Assembly (NCBI GenBank): GCA_002633005.1
Contig: NMRA01000060.1
Coordinates: 529,319 to 551,703 of the forward strand
Direction of reading: 5' to 3'
DNA: 22,385 nucleotides
Origin: Phoronis australis
Taxonomy: Eukaryota > Phoronida > Phoronidae
Part shown: positions 1 to 9,230 of the stretch, piece after piece
Layout of the letters: each line of letters opens with the position of its first letter
Position numbering within the stretch: the first letter of the stretch is position 1
The notes under the pieces: model-generated
What the model saw: only the letters and a program-made list of their open reading frames with translations
What the model was told of the DNA's origin: nothing
Database searches by the model: none
Program-made: the position numbers and the translations under genes

Positions 1-2
1 AC

Positions 3-581
3 GCTAAAGCGGCTTATGACATGTTAGTTGATTTAGATAGGAATGGAAGAAATACTTGGGTATCTTCTGTTAGACAATTGCTATCAAAATACGGTTTTTA
101 TCAAATTTGGTTGAATCAAGGTGTCACGTGCGAAGTCTCGTTTTTAAGTTTCTTCGCGCAAAGAGTTAATGACTGTTATGAGCAAGGTTGGCGATCAGAA
201 ATTGAGCATAATGCAAAACTTAAATTCTACTCTAACTTTAAGACTCTGTACTGTTTTGAACCATATCTTAAGTTACCGCTACACAATAGTCTTATTCAAG
301 CGTTTACTCGTTTACGTTGCTCCAACCACAGACTACAAGTGGAAGTGGGTAGACACGAGAAAGTGGAATATTACAATAGATTATGTATGGCTTGCAATGA
401 TGGTCTTGTAGAGGATGAATACCATTTCCTGTTGGTTTGCAAGGGATATTGTGAACTTAGGTCACGTTTTATGAAGGAAGTTCAATGGAGGCATCCAACT
501 CAAGAATCCTGTATACGCCCGCTCGCTCATCCAGCTGTTAAATATGTGTATTTTGCCCTTAAAGACGAGAACAACTTTTAA
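3..581 (+). pseudogene. Non-LTR retrotransposon ORF2, C-terminal part (5' truncated by window)
   Basis: The frame is open from the first bases of the window, so the methionine at 21 is internal and not a start. The translated tail has the features of the region after the reverse transcriptase in many invertebrate non-LTR (CR1/L2/Jockey-group) elements: a KYGF..IW stretch, an RLRCSNHRLQVEVGRH segment, then a cysteine/histidine cluster (LCMAC, EDEYHFLLVC, about residues 122-141 from the 21 methionine) and a final LR..F.. segment. In a whole element this protein would carry endonuclease and reverse transcriptase for target-primed insertion; those domains lie outside the window. No internal stop is visible here. 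The clade is not certain. Confidence 0.75.
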
Positions 582-675
582 ATGGGTTGACTGATTGTGC
601 AAATGTGCCTGATTAATTGTTTTGTTTATTGTACTTCGGGCCAGAGGCCTTCAATACAAATAAACGTATTATTAT
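582..675 (+). mobile_element. 3' UTR and tail of the non-LTR element
   Basis: About 90 bases follow the stop codon. They contain a GC-rich inverted stretch (cgggccagaggcct) and end in AATACAAATAAACGTATTATTAT, an A/T-rich simple tail of the kind that ends many non-LTR elements. The next recognisable sequence begins at about 679, so the element ends near 670-678. Confidence 0.5.
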
Positions 676-799
676 GAGAACTTCAACACCTCCGTTAGTC
701 GTCAGGTGTCAGGTAACGCAACCGAACATGCCGTTATCGAGTAGAACTACTCGATCTAAATTGATACAAAATAGGTTGTGTTTTGGGTGGCATTCTCCT
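676..799 (+). mobile_element. Solo 3' end of a Kolobok-like (TTAA) DNA transposon
   Basis: This segment matches, in inverted orientation, the left end of the element at 3895-4012. Shared blocks are CACCTCCGT, the palindrome at 736-755, the stretch CTCGATCTAAATTGATACAA and the terminus GGTGGCATTCTCCT (786-799), which is directly followed by TTAA (800-803). The other end of the element is absent, so this is a truncated or solo end. The non-LTR tail sits immediately upstream and the Penelope-like fragment downstream. Confidence 0.65.
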
Positions 800-829
800 T
801 TAACGATTTCAGCTCGTTTTAGAGACAAA

Positions 830-1546
830 CTCAAAGACTTTAGAGTCATCCTGCTCCTCAATATTGTGAATATTTTCATTTCGAACATTCTGACACCTGC
901 AAGTCAACGCCTCCTGCAGCCTTCTCCATGCTTCTGGCCAGGTGTTCTGCGTAGAAGGAGTTTGTGTTTGGTTGCCTGAAACCTACTTTATAAACAAAGG
1001 ATGTGAAGGTATGAAAGCAAGTGTACAGTCCTGTGTAAATCTTCTTATGAAATACTGATGTTACCACTGAGGTACCATCACGCTCCACTAACACTTCCAG
1101 AAATAGCAAAATGTTGTCTACCTCTAATTCTATACTGAATTTAAAGTTAAGATGCCTCGAGTTTAAATACACCAAAAATTGCTGGGCTGACTGCTGATTT
1201 TCAAATGTACAAAACACATCATCTACATATCGTTGATAGAAAGAAACACACGGGCCAGTGTACCTCTCAATCCATGTTTTCTCACGGTGACCTAAAACAT
1301 GCCGGCTAGTATGGGAGTCAAAGGTGAACCCATTGCTATGCCATCAATTTGGTTAAAAAACTCCTCATTAAATACAAAATGGGTTTTGCTGATGGCAAAT
1401 TTGAATAGCTGCGTGAGTTCAGCTCGAGTAATCTTTACACTGGGATGGTTTTTTATACAGTATGAATTTAATATGAATTTAATTTTTGTGTTTGGTGGTG
1501 CATCACCACCTAAAAAGGCTGTCACAGTTAGTGACAGATTATTCAT
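830..1546 (-). pseudogene. Penelope-like element reverse transcriptase fragment, frameshifted
   Basis: Read on the minus strand, 1546-1292 encodes a palm segment ending in DGIAMGSPLTPILA, the typical pre-catalytic motif of Penelope-like reverse transcriptases. A frameshift at about 1292 then moves the frame. The next part (1292-876) contains GHREKTW, the catalytic YVDD at 1229-1218, FCTFEN, LNSRH.N.KF, then FLEVLVERDG, the usual order for this family. Homology fades after the SFVYK stretch, and no GIY-YIG endonuclease is seen. The copy is truncated at both ends and non-functional. The tyrosine and both catalytic aspartates are kept. Confidence 0.75.
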
Positions 1547-2412
1547 GCATTATGCGTACTAAATTGCCGCCATATGTAATGAGGTTTCCTTGGAAACTCG
1601 CCCAAATTAAAAAATAATATTAAATAATACAGTAATTCTAATATGACAAACACAAACGGGTGAGAATTACGAGATGCTTAAATCTTAGGAATATATTTTA
1701 ACTAACGAACTTCACGCTATCTACCAAACTGGTGAATGTAACGGCCGGAATGAGGTCTCTACGACATAAATTTGGTTACTTATTACAAAATACAAATAAA
1801 CGTATTCATAAATTTGCTCCCCACGCAACTGTATCAGAAAATAAATAAATCTTACATGACCCAAAGTTCAAAAACTGAGAATAAACACATAACTATTAGT
1901 TGCAGATATAATTTCTGTTAGTAACAGTTACCAATTTATTAAATTTTATTAATCAAAACTGGAATTTAATGCGCTAGTAAGTACGTGGCAAAAACCTTTT
2001 TCAGCGTTGTGAGAGCGTAAGACCAACTTCTGTTTAATCTTCGAGACCCTTTTATGAAACAGGACCGATTGCGTGATTCTCTAGGGGGTATTACAAGGCA
2101 TTAATAAAAGAAACGTTCCTAAAACAGCCCCATCGACTTACCAAGGCATCTAACTACTGTCAAGTTTTCATATTTTCTTTATCTAGACAGTACATGTCAA
2201 CTAGCACAAAAAGGCAAAGTGGCAATGTACGTGTCAGGGGGTTCTTAAGGCATGAATAAGTTTATTTTTATTTTACAAGCTCGTTGATTGCAGGTATGTT
2301 TTAATGTAATTTCATCGTTAACGGTTCTGTCAAGTGATATCGAAAGCTCCACGAAAAACTCTCAAAAGTTATTTCTAATTGACATACTTGGTGTGTCACT
2401 ATAATTCATTTG

Positions 2413-2450
2413 GAGGCGCAGCACTGAAATAAGTGCCCCCTATGGTGCGC
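2413..2450 (+). repeat. Short dispersed GC-rich module, copy 1
   Basis: It contains GCAGCACTGAAA followed by CCCCTATGGTGCGC (2437-2450). The same two blocks occur in the same order at 5155-5204, with a longer spacer there. It is probably a fragment of a dispersed repeat; the family is not recognised. Confidence 0.4.
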
Positions 2451-3352
2451 GTTAGCAATACTTACATGATATAAACGCGCGAAACTAACTTATTAATGCC
2501 TATATCAGCTGTAAGCCATCTGTTTTCCTATCATCTTTAAACCAGGGATAGCAGACGGCCGGAAAGGCATGGTCTTCACAATCATTTTATCCGCAGGATT
2601 ACTAATCAGAAAATGTTACCACTTAAGACAAGGCATGTTATAGGAATGTTGCTGTCACGATCTCTATTCTGTATTTATCGTCGCATTATTATAGATATAT
2701 CGTGTAAATCGCGTTCCTTTCTGTAATTTAAATGCTGTCAATAGTAACAAAACTATTTCTTCAAACTGACATGATGTGATTCAATTATTATTTTCATAAT
2801 GGCAAGGTCGAGAGCAGTAGAAATATTGTTAAACAAAAAGGCTAAGTCCGGGAGTTTCTACATAAAGATAAGTAGATATAAAGGGGTTTACTTATTTAAA
2901 AAAATGCCAGAATCCCAAGATAAAAATATAACATCGTCACTCGATCGTTAATCGTTCCCTTTTTTATATATTAAACATATCCTGGAAAATCTAAATTATC
3001 CATTTCAGTCGAGCGTTCGCAAATGCCGCCGATCGACGAAAGCATATAAATCCATTTTACAGAAACGTACGAGTGGAGTCGACCTGCCTATCATAAACTC
3101 CTAAGTTTGCCCACAGGAAATGTTTGGAAAATGAATGAATTGTGTTAAGTAACTGGCGGAAATAATATGTAGGTTGACGAGCAAACTATTGATATTCATG
3201 ACATTAACTACATTTTCCCAAGCATAAAAGCGAAAAGTAAAAACGTCGCTATGAAATCCCAAAACGCTAGGGACCTGATTGCGTCGCCTAAAATCGACTT
3301 GGTGATTATTTTTTAATGTTACCGTGTACTTTGGAGTGTTGCGGAAATCGGA

Positions 3353-3486
3353 AGGTAGCCACCATTGTGCTCATTCGGCTAGTAATGCCTACTGCGTGTA
3401 AACTCTAGTCAAATCTTACTGTAGATATCCATAAAATTGTAACAATGTAATTCGAACTGCGATGTACCTGCATCCGGTGGCTACCT
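3353..3486. repeat. 11-bp inverted repeat bounding a 134-bp interval
   Basis: AGGTAGCCACC at 3353-3363 is the exact reverse complement of GGTGGCTACCT at 3476-3486. The interval could be a small MITE, but I see no target duplication next to it, so chance or a regulatory dyad is equally possible. Confidence 0.25.
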
Positions 3487-4069
3487 AACGTAATTATTAG
3501 ATATGTCGACATTTGGAAAAAAACTAATACGTCTATAAATTAATGAGTCGGATTTCACGTTTTTTCTTATTGTCGAACTCGATAGGAGGGTTAAATCGTG
3601 TCTTAAACAGTACAGTCTCGTAAATGGCCGCTAAAATTTCAAACCACCCTTTTGCGCTTTTCTGGAGGTTTGAATGGGCACATGTCTAGTCCGAAGGTTC
3701 GGTAGTTCGACAACAAAAGTGGATGTATCTACACTTCGAAGTTTCTGTAGTCTGAATGTTCTTAAGTTTGTTCTATTACATGTTAGGAGAAAAGATTCTC
3801 GGGACAATAGAGACCTCTACTTTTTTGTACTTTTTGGATTATCGAACCTTAATTCAGACTTCTGTGCCCGGCTGCATGGAACTAAGTTCCATAAAGGAGA
3901 ATGCCACCAAAACCACGTATTTTGTATCAATTTAGATCGAGTAGTTCCACTCGATAACAAAAAGTTCAGTTCTTTTGCCTGACATCAGAACGCAGACGGA
4001 GGTGATGAAATTTAACAATGACTTCACAGGTTCTAACACAGTCTGTTCAACAGTTCACAACACGCTTAC

Positions 4070-4244
4070 TCAACAGAACGGGCGTCTTTCCAGTTAATTA
4101 CATGATTAAAGCCAAGATCATGATCAGTCACTGCAGATTTGTTAATAGTATTCTGAGACCATCTCCTCACTGACTCTACGCAGTGACTGATCATGCTCTT
4201 GGCTTTAATCATGCAATTAACTGGAAGGACGCCCGTCCTGTTGA
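4070..4244. repeat. Large imperfect inverted repeat (65-bp arms, 45-bp loop)
   Basis: The arm at 4070-4134 and the arm at 4180-4244 are reverse complements with 61 of 65 bases matching. The four differences are scattered. The spacer is 4135-4179. The transcript would fold into a long near-perfect hairpin. It lies inside the Kolobok-like element and could be a nested fold-back insertion or an internal duplication of that element. Confidence 0.85.
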
Positions 4245-4734
4245 AGCGGAAAAAAACACAATATCCAGACGAATATGAAAGTCTATTTGGATCAGAAAAG
4301 TGGCTCTGTTATGAACAGGGACGATNGTTATCTAAGATTTGGAACAGTTTCATCACCACGCCACCTAGTGTCCAATAGCTTCCGAAGGTGGCTGCTGTGA
4401 GTAGGTTGTGTAAATAAGACTTAATCTATGTGTACTCTACCAACCTTATCAAACTATTTAGTGACAGAGCATATAATGTCGAGTTATTATTTTACAACAC
4501 CTTTCTGTTGGCTGACACTGAATTAGCATGCGCTCACACGACCTCAGGTGCCAGGTCAATTAGCCTTATTGCATCTGAAACCGGTATCGCAGAATGATTT
4601 ATTCAGTGTTGGTTTCTCGAAACATTTGCACTCACGAGCACTCCAAAGGCATTACAAATTGTATCTACCGAGACACTTTGTTTCAGTTTTATTAAACATT
4701 GGTTAGGGTGAGAATAACTCATTTGGATAGAGAA

Positions 4735-4960
4735 CAATACCGGCCACAGACACGGAGATCTTTCACGGCCTCATACTTGGTACTAACGGCGTGCCTTTCA
4801 TTCTTTACTGCGGCGAACCACTTCCTAAGCATTTCAGGGTTTTGAGAAAATCGAAAAAAATGATATACCCGCTTTTCTCGCAGCCTGATGGTTCGCCCAA
4901 GCGAGAACGATACACCACACCATAGCGGCACACACTCAGCTGAAGAACCACTGACGTCGC
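4735..4960 (-). pseudogene. THAP domain exon fragment (Kolobok-like transposase, copy 1)
   Basis: The minus strand encodes a THAP-like segment: a KAGISFF motif in one frame, then after a one-base insertion in a T run (about 4855-4865) the motif RKWFAAVKNERHAV and the closing VCG. The THAP domain is a C2CH zinc finger that recognises transposon ends or host DNA. Here the second cysteine of the N-terminal pair reads as tryptophan, and the C-terminal cysteine/histidine pair is lost because homology to the other copy stops at about 4742, close to a possible GT donor. The copy is non-functional. The match to 19636-19994 covers both the exon and about 150 bases of leader. Confidence 0.65.
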
Positions 4961-5147
4961 TGTGTCGTGTATTCACCTTCCTCACCGGTTAACGCGACTC
5001 GGTGAGATGAGATCGACCGTGTGCGAAGTGATGTGAATACAGACCGATTAAGACGTTAAAAAATAAATAAATCGGGTGGCATTCTCCTTTAAATCTATTG
5101 CGTATTTGCGGTCTTGTGAAAACATTGATTGTCCTTTTTTATACTGG

Positions 5148-5208
5148 GGGCGGTGCAGCGCTGAAAAAATACAGGGCCATAGCCCCCAACCCCCTATGGT
5201 GCGCCACC
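5148..5208 (+). repeat. Short dispersed GC-rich module, copy 2
   Basis: GCAGCGCTGAAAAAAT (5155-5170) is followed by CCCCTATGGTGCGC (5191-5204), matching the module at 2413-2450. This copy has an extra C-rich spacer and GGTGC/GCACC-type inverted bases at its edges. The family is unknown. Confidence 0.4.
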
Positions 5209-5699
5209 AATGTTATTAAATCAATTTTTGGATTTGATACAAATCGAGAGTGAACTCTACCTTGAATTCTCAATATTACTGAAAATAATCAGGGCTCTTT
5301 TCATGCAACGCTCCTAATTTAAGAACTAACTACCTAAATATATTGACTGAATTAAAGACATAGTTTGACACCAAAACAATTGCTTTTAACAAAAAAGGGT
5401 AGCACTGTATGAATCTGTTGCACGTGAAATACTTCATGTTCACTTTCAGGTACGTCTTATTTTGCTGCGACGCGTCCAGAGACTCTTGATCGCACCGACA
5501 GATGGTGCTCAGAGACGTAGAACATGGCAATAGTGGTATCATCAAGCTTGTTCCAAACAACAAGAACTGATTTGTTGGAAACGCCGTAGAAAAGGATTAA
5601 ATTATGTATTAGCACACTCCGAGATATTTCATTCGCGTTATATCTAAGTTTCCATTCACTCACTTGCATATATTCGTTAGTGAGACTGAGCACAGAGGA
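5209..5699. other. Gene-free stretch
   Basis: Short overlapping minus-strand reading frames occur here, but they show no motifs and probably arise by chance. Nothing else is recognised. Confidence 0.4.
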
Positions 5700-5963
5700 G
5701 CAGGAGCAGTGCTGTAGTGGGGCGTAGGCGCACGTAGGCGCACGTAAGCGCAGGCAACCACCTTTTGGAATTTGAACGTAGCGCCTACGCATCGTAAGTT
5801 ACGTTCAGTACTCAAGGCCTTTTGGCGCCTACTTACCTCTAATTTTACCACTACAGCACTGAGTAGGAGACACCTTTGTGCAATGCTCGTTTGTCAGCCA
5901 GTAAAGACCGGAGTCGAACACGGGCCTTCCAAGCAGCATCACAAACCAATCAGTCACGGCTCC
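5700..5963 (-). mobile_element. tRNA-derived SINE-like element
   Basis: Read on the minus strand from 5963, the sequence begins GGAGCCG and contains an A-box-like TGACTGATTGGTTTG (5956-5942) and a good B-box GTTCGACTCC (5919-5910). These are the two internal RNA polymerase III promoter elements of a tRNA, spaced about as in a tRNA. The body that follows carries a perfect 14-bp inverted repeat (5707-5720 with 5848-5861), an inner 8-bp inverted repeat (5773-5780 with 5800-5807) and three tandem 10-mers. A tRNA pseudogene next to an unrelated fold-back is the alternative. The 3' end is uncertain. Confidence 0.45.
5723..5752. repeat. Three tandem 10-mers, CGTAGGCGCA
   Basis: CGTAGGCGCA occurs at 5723-5732 and 5733-5742, and CGTAAGCGCA follows at 5743-5752. 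An inverted relative (GCGCCTACG) lies at 5781-5789, so the block can pair with downstream sequence. Confidence 0.8.
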
Positions 5964-8330
5964 TCTAGAAAAGGATGACGTTGACGAAGAAGTTAAGATC
6001 AGCTTTATGATAAAATTTAACCACAGATTACAGACAACTATAGTCTATGATTGAACTAAAGCTCTATTCAAATTGCCGTCTCCCCAAGACATGATGGCGA
6101 TATTTCATTTAAGTTCTAACATCACAGCTTGTCCGGAAACCACAATGATTTTTCAAACTGAGTAATGATGACAAATAGATCACTGCACGTTCGTTTAATC
6201 AACACCAGGTCTTTAATTAAGTGAATAGTGTCGTATCGTATACCAATGTTGACAGGAAAATCTGTTTTGCAAGTCCTATAGCTCTAAGATGTCAGTTTCG
6301 CCTTACACTCGATTGCCTGGGCGTTGATTTGTTGCGTTTCTTATGAGAGGAAATTCTTAAGTTATTTGAGATGTTTACGCTACACTGAGTTGTGGTTTTA
6401 AATAAACTTCCAGTTAAAAAATGATTGTTTTCTACTTATAATAGGTGTTTATTTTATCGACTGATACGGCCGTCATTTCAACAAAAGTGTTCTTGCAAAG
6501 TTTTACATTGGCGGAAAACAGCAATACGCAGCTGCCACTTAATATGCTATCAGTGGCGCATAAAGAAACACGTTTAACGCTGATCCAAGGAGGGNGATAT
6601 CAAATCTATAATTTCCAAATTGTCGACCTGGACCCCTTCCTGAAAAATCCTTGATCCGACCCCCCTATTAAAAATCCTGGATCCGCCTGTGGTTCTGTGT
6701 ATTAAATTCTTTATATTAGGAAGCGTTTTGTCTTGAGCAAGAATTGATTAACTCTAAGTGCAACGTTGAGACAGTCTCACAAGAATAGTTCCCACGTGCA
6801 AAGTGTTTATCCTGCAACAGGGCTATTGATATCCTAAAATCTATAACAAACTGGTCAGTTTTCGTTTCGGTGGAGCAATCCTTCTTTCTTACTGAGGAAG
6901 CAATGCCTCTAGGTACGCATGTTTTTGATTTGCACGTTTCAATGTCAGTGCTGAGACACCATATAAATTTCAACACCTAGCTTACAATATCGTACATACA
7001 TCAATTTATAATTGTCTGAGTTTTTGTAATAATGCGCGCACCTTTTTATACACTCAAGTGGATACAGTGGTAATGTACATGTAAGTATCCCACGAATTAC
7101 TTAGTGTTGCCCTTAGAATTATTTCGCTTTCATGTAAAGATCTGATTACAGGTTCCTCTAACGTAAATACGTGTCTCACCTACTAGACTGAATGGATTAT
7201 TTTTAACAGCAGTAATCCTAATGTATAGTTCAGGTGATTTGATGTCTGATGGCTGCCATACGCAAAACATTCAAGAACTTCGAGCTTGTCAAATACCACA
7301 AATTTCCACCAATAAAGCTTATCCAAATTTATTTTTTCTTAGGAAACGTCACTTCGAGGTATGCAATATATGACCTTTGCAACACGGGCTATTATGCTTT
7401 GTTATATAATCCAATATTTTCATGGAGATGTTTTAGTCTCTCAATACTTTACTAATTGCCATAGTACAGATCATTGCTAATTGGCTGAACACAAGAAAAT
7501 ATCAAAGGGCATCGTATCCGAAGAAATAGTATGGCTTTAAAGTCGAACACAGGGAATTTTGCGGCAGAATTTTGAAGAAAAAAACTAAAATGCCTTTATT
7601 TTCTTTATTCCACTCAGCTAAAAAAGATAATTTTTACTTGAATTTTCTGGTGGTGCAAGCGGTCGACATTTTTAAATAGTACATGATTGTCACGAATAAT
7701 TTTAAATGCTGATGTTTTGCATAATGAGTACATGGTTTTCCCTTATTTAGCGTTGCGTTTGTCCACATTGTATTCCAAAGAAATGTTGTTTGAAGAAAAT
7801 TGTAATGGCATAATTGACTTACTGGGCTTTCCTAGAAACTTGTGCTTATAGTGACAAACTTTCCATTGAACTGTACTGATTCAGGGTCCGTGTGAGGTTT
7901 AATCTAGACACTTATAAACTATTTTTCACCTAACGTTGTATAACTCCTCATTATCTAGTGGCTTTCCTAAGGATTAACAATGAATATATTTTATGCCTAA
8001 TAGTGTACACCTTCAAGCACACCAGATCAACCAGTTCTGCAAACAAAAAGTTGTGGAAGGCAAGAGGGATCCACGTCACCGTGAAAGTAAGGAAGATGCA
8101 GAGCTCAATAGTTTAACCAGGACGTACAAGTCAACAGTCTTCTGATCACAAAATGTATTACTCTAGGTATGAAGCCCTTGGGTGATTTCAATGAAAAGTC
8201 CGAGTCATTCACTGGTTGTCTTTTTTCATGTCGGCAAATAAATCCTACAGTTGTCACAGATAAAAGCTTTAGTGTTTAATAAATTTTTCTCAGTAGTGTG
8301 AATGTAGTCAATGAATTACTGTCACTTTAG
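5964..8330. other. Gene-poor stretch, 2.4 kb
   Basis: No recognised gene. At 6628-6690 there are two copies of a CC-rich unit (AAAAATCCT-GATCCG), a short degenerate repeat. A minus-strand reading frame of 86 residues at 6976-6716 is cysteine-containing (ETCKSKTCVPRG) but I do not recognise it, and no splice context supports it. The single N at 6594 marks an unresolved base. Confidence 0.4.
6716..6976 (-). CDS. Unassigned reading frame, 86 codons
   Basis: The frame runs from an ATG to a stop and encodes a mixed-composition peptide with several cysteines near the N-terminus and the hydrophilic stretch SSVRKKDCSTETKTDQF. The composition is more protein-like than in neighbouring random frames. 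I see no signal peptide, known motif or promoter. It could be an exon relic or chance. Confidence 0.15.
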   Translation of the reverse strand: MLKFIWCLSTDIETCKSKTCVPRGIASSVRKKDCSTETKTDQFVIDFRISIALLQDKHFARGNYSCETVSTLHLELINSCSRQNAS

Positions 8331-8560
8331 GGTCGAACAATCGCATGAATGAGAGCAAGAATTGAGAGACCTACTGTTGGATGTCTCCATGCGAGAACCT
8401 AGACTAGTGTTTAGGCTACCAGAACTCACTTCATTAGATCATTACCCAGCACCATCAGAAGTTCCATCATGGTGCCCTCGTCACAGTTGTCAAGAAATGC
8501 CAACTGAAAGAGAAACTATGCTGTGGGAACCAAGCTGCTAACTGCGTCTCATTATCACCC
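8331..8560 (+). pseudogene. Decayed exon resembling the P2X7 C-terminal zinc domain, part 1
   Basis: The exon is bounded by an acceptor-like GTCACTTTAG and a donor GTAAGT at 8561. It encodes EVPSWCP, then CQEMPTERE, and after a frame change CCGNQAANCVSLS. The spacing WC...CxxMPTExE..CC......C matches the zinc-binding, P2X7-intracellular-domain-like module found as stand-alone proteins in many aquatic invertebrates. One expected cysteine is replaced (CPRH in place of CxCG), there is a stop early in the exon, and the frame shifts between MPTERE and CCG. It is a pseudogene. The function of the stand-alone relatives is not known to me. Confidence 0.5.
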
Positions 8561-9092
8561 GTAAGTATTCACTAGTCCGTTGTTTAAAAATTGACTCACT
8601 ACAAAGTTTTTAGTACAGAATTCACAAATCAGTGGGAAACATTTTACAAAATCGTCTAGCAGTCTTTTTGAATGCCTGACCTTTTCCCATGTTTAAAGTG
8701 GGTCATATTCATATTACCAGGACTGCAGACTCCTATAACTACTTTGGACTAGTTTAGAGTCTCCAAATGATTTAAACAGATGTACAGCCACATAATTCAA
8801 ATAACTTTTTAAAGAAAACCACACTTTTTGCCAAGTAACTAAAATCAAATCTGTGTGGCAAATACCACCCAAAACCAACCAAACGTCAATTTACAAAAGT
8901 GGTGAGTTCATAGTCTGCATTACTGAAAGAAATTCAATACATTTTGACTGTCCAATACAGGATGACAACCCCTCACCAACCAGTTGTTGCATATACTTCA
9001 TTTATAAGAAACACATGTTACTACTCAAATCCTTATCAAATCTGCAATAATGCTGAAACAACATTAAAATATATTTTACCAGTGCTTTAAAG

Positions 9093-9230
9093 ATTTCCGA
9101 ATGTTTTGCCTGAATGAAGGTGTACTTGACTTAGAGAGACAAACTGCAACCAAATGATGTGATGGCACTGAGGACAAAGACCAATACGAATGCGTCTAAC
9201 CGACGTCAGGAATACAGAAATTTTATCTTG
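9093..9230 (+). pseudogene. Decayed exon resembling the P2X7 C-terminal domain, part 2
   Basis: After an acceptor-like AGTGCTTTAAAG (ending at 9092) the sequence encodes DFRMFCLNEGVLDLERQ and, in another frame, NRRQEYRNFILWHHGHLGR. In the P2X7-C-like family the zinc cluster is followed by a conserved CLN..VL segment and an AYR.F..W..G.LGR segment, so order and content fit an exon downstream of 8331-8560. The intron between them would be 532 bp. Stops and frame changes show that it is dead. Confidence 0.45.

Larger units (their letters stand above)
1561..3890. other. Gene-free stretch, 2.3 kb
   Basis: I see no convincing coding region, RNA gene or complete transposon here. Small features are an 18-bp repeat of the non-LTR tail (1789-1806), a short GC-rich module at 2413-2450 shared with 5148-5208, and an 11-bp perfect inverted repeat at 3353-3363 and 3476-3486. 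The reading frame at 3674-3982 overlaps the next element end and shows no recognisable domain. Confidence 0.5.
3895..5088 (-). mobile_element. Kolobok-like DNA transposon, complete ends, decayed interior
   Basis: The left terminus AGGAGAATGCCACC (3895-3908) is the reverse complement of the right terminus GGTGGCATTCTCCT (5075-5088), 14 of 14 bases. The flanks are ATAA (3891-3894) and TTAA (5089-5092), that is a TTAA target duplication with one change. Transcription would run right to left: a broken THAP exon lies near the right end, and the left end matches the solo end at 676-799. At 1194 bp the element is far too short for a full transposase, so it is an internally deleted, non-autonomous copy. 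A 65-bp-armed inverted repeat sits inside it. TTAA target sites with a THAP protein fit the Kolobok superfamily as I remember it. PiggyBac shares TTAA but has no THAP domain. A P-type element is the other THAP option. Confidence 0.7.

Noticed and set aside
3674-3982. 102-codon plus-strand reading frame
   Set aside because: It runs across the left end of the Kolobok-like element and has no recognisable motif; the shared DNA end explains its 3' part.
4193-4378. 61-codon frame starting in the hairpin arm
   Set aside because: Its start lies in the inverted repeat, it contains an unresolved base (4325), and the peptide shows no family; it could be a transposase scrap but I cannot support it.
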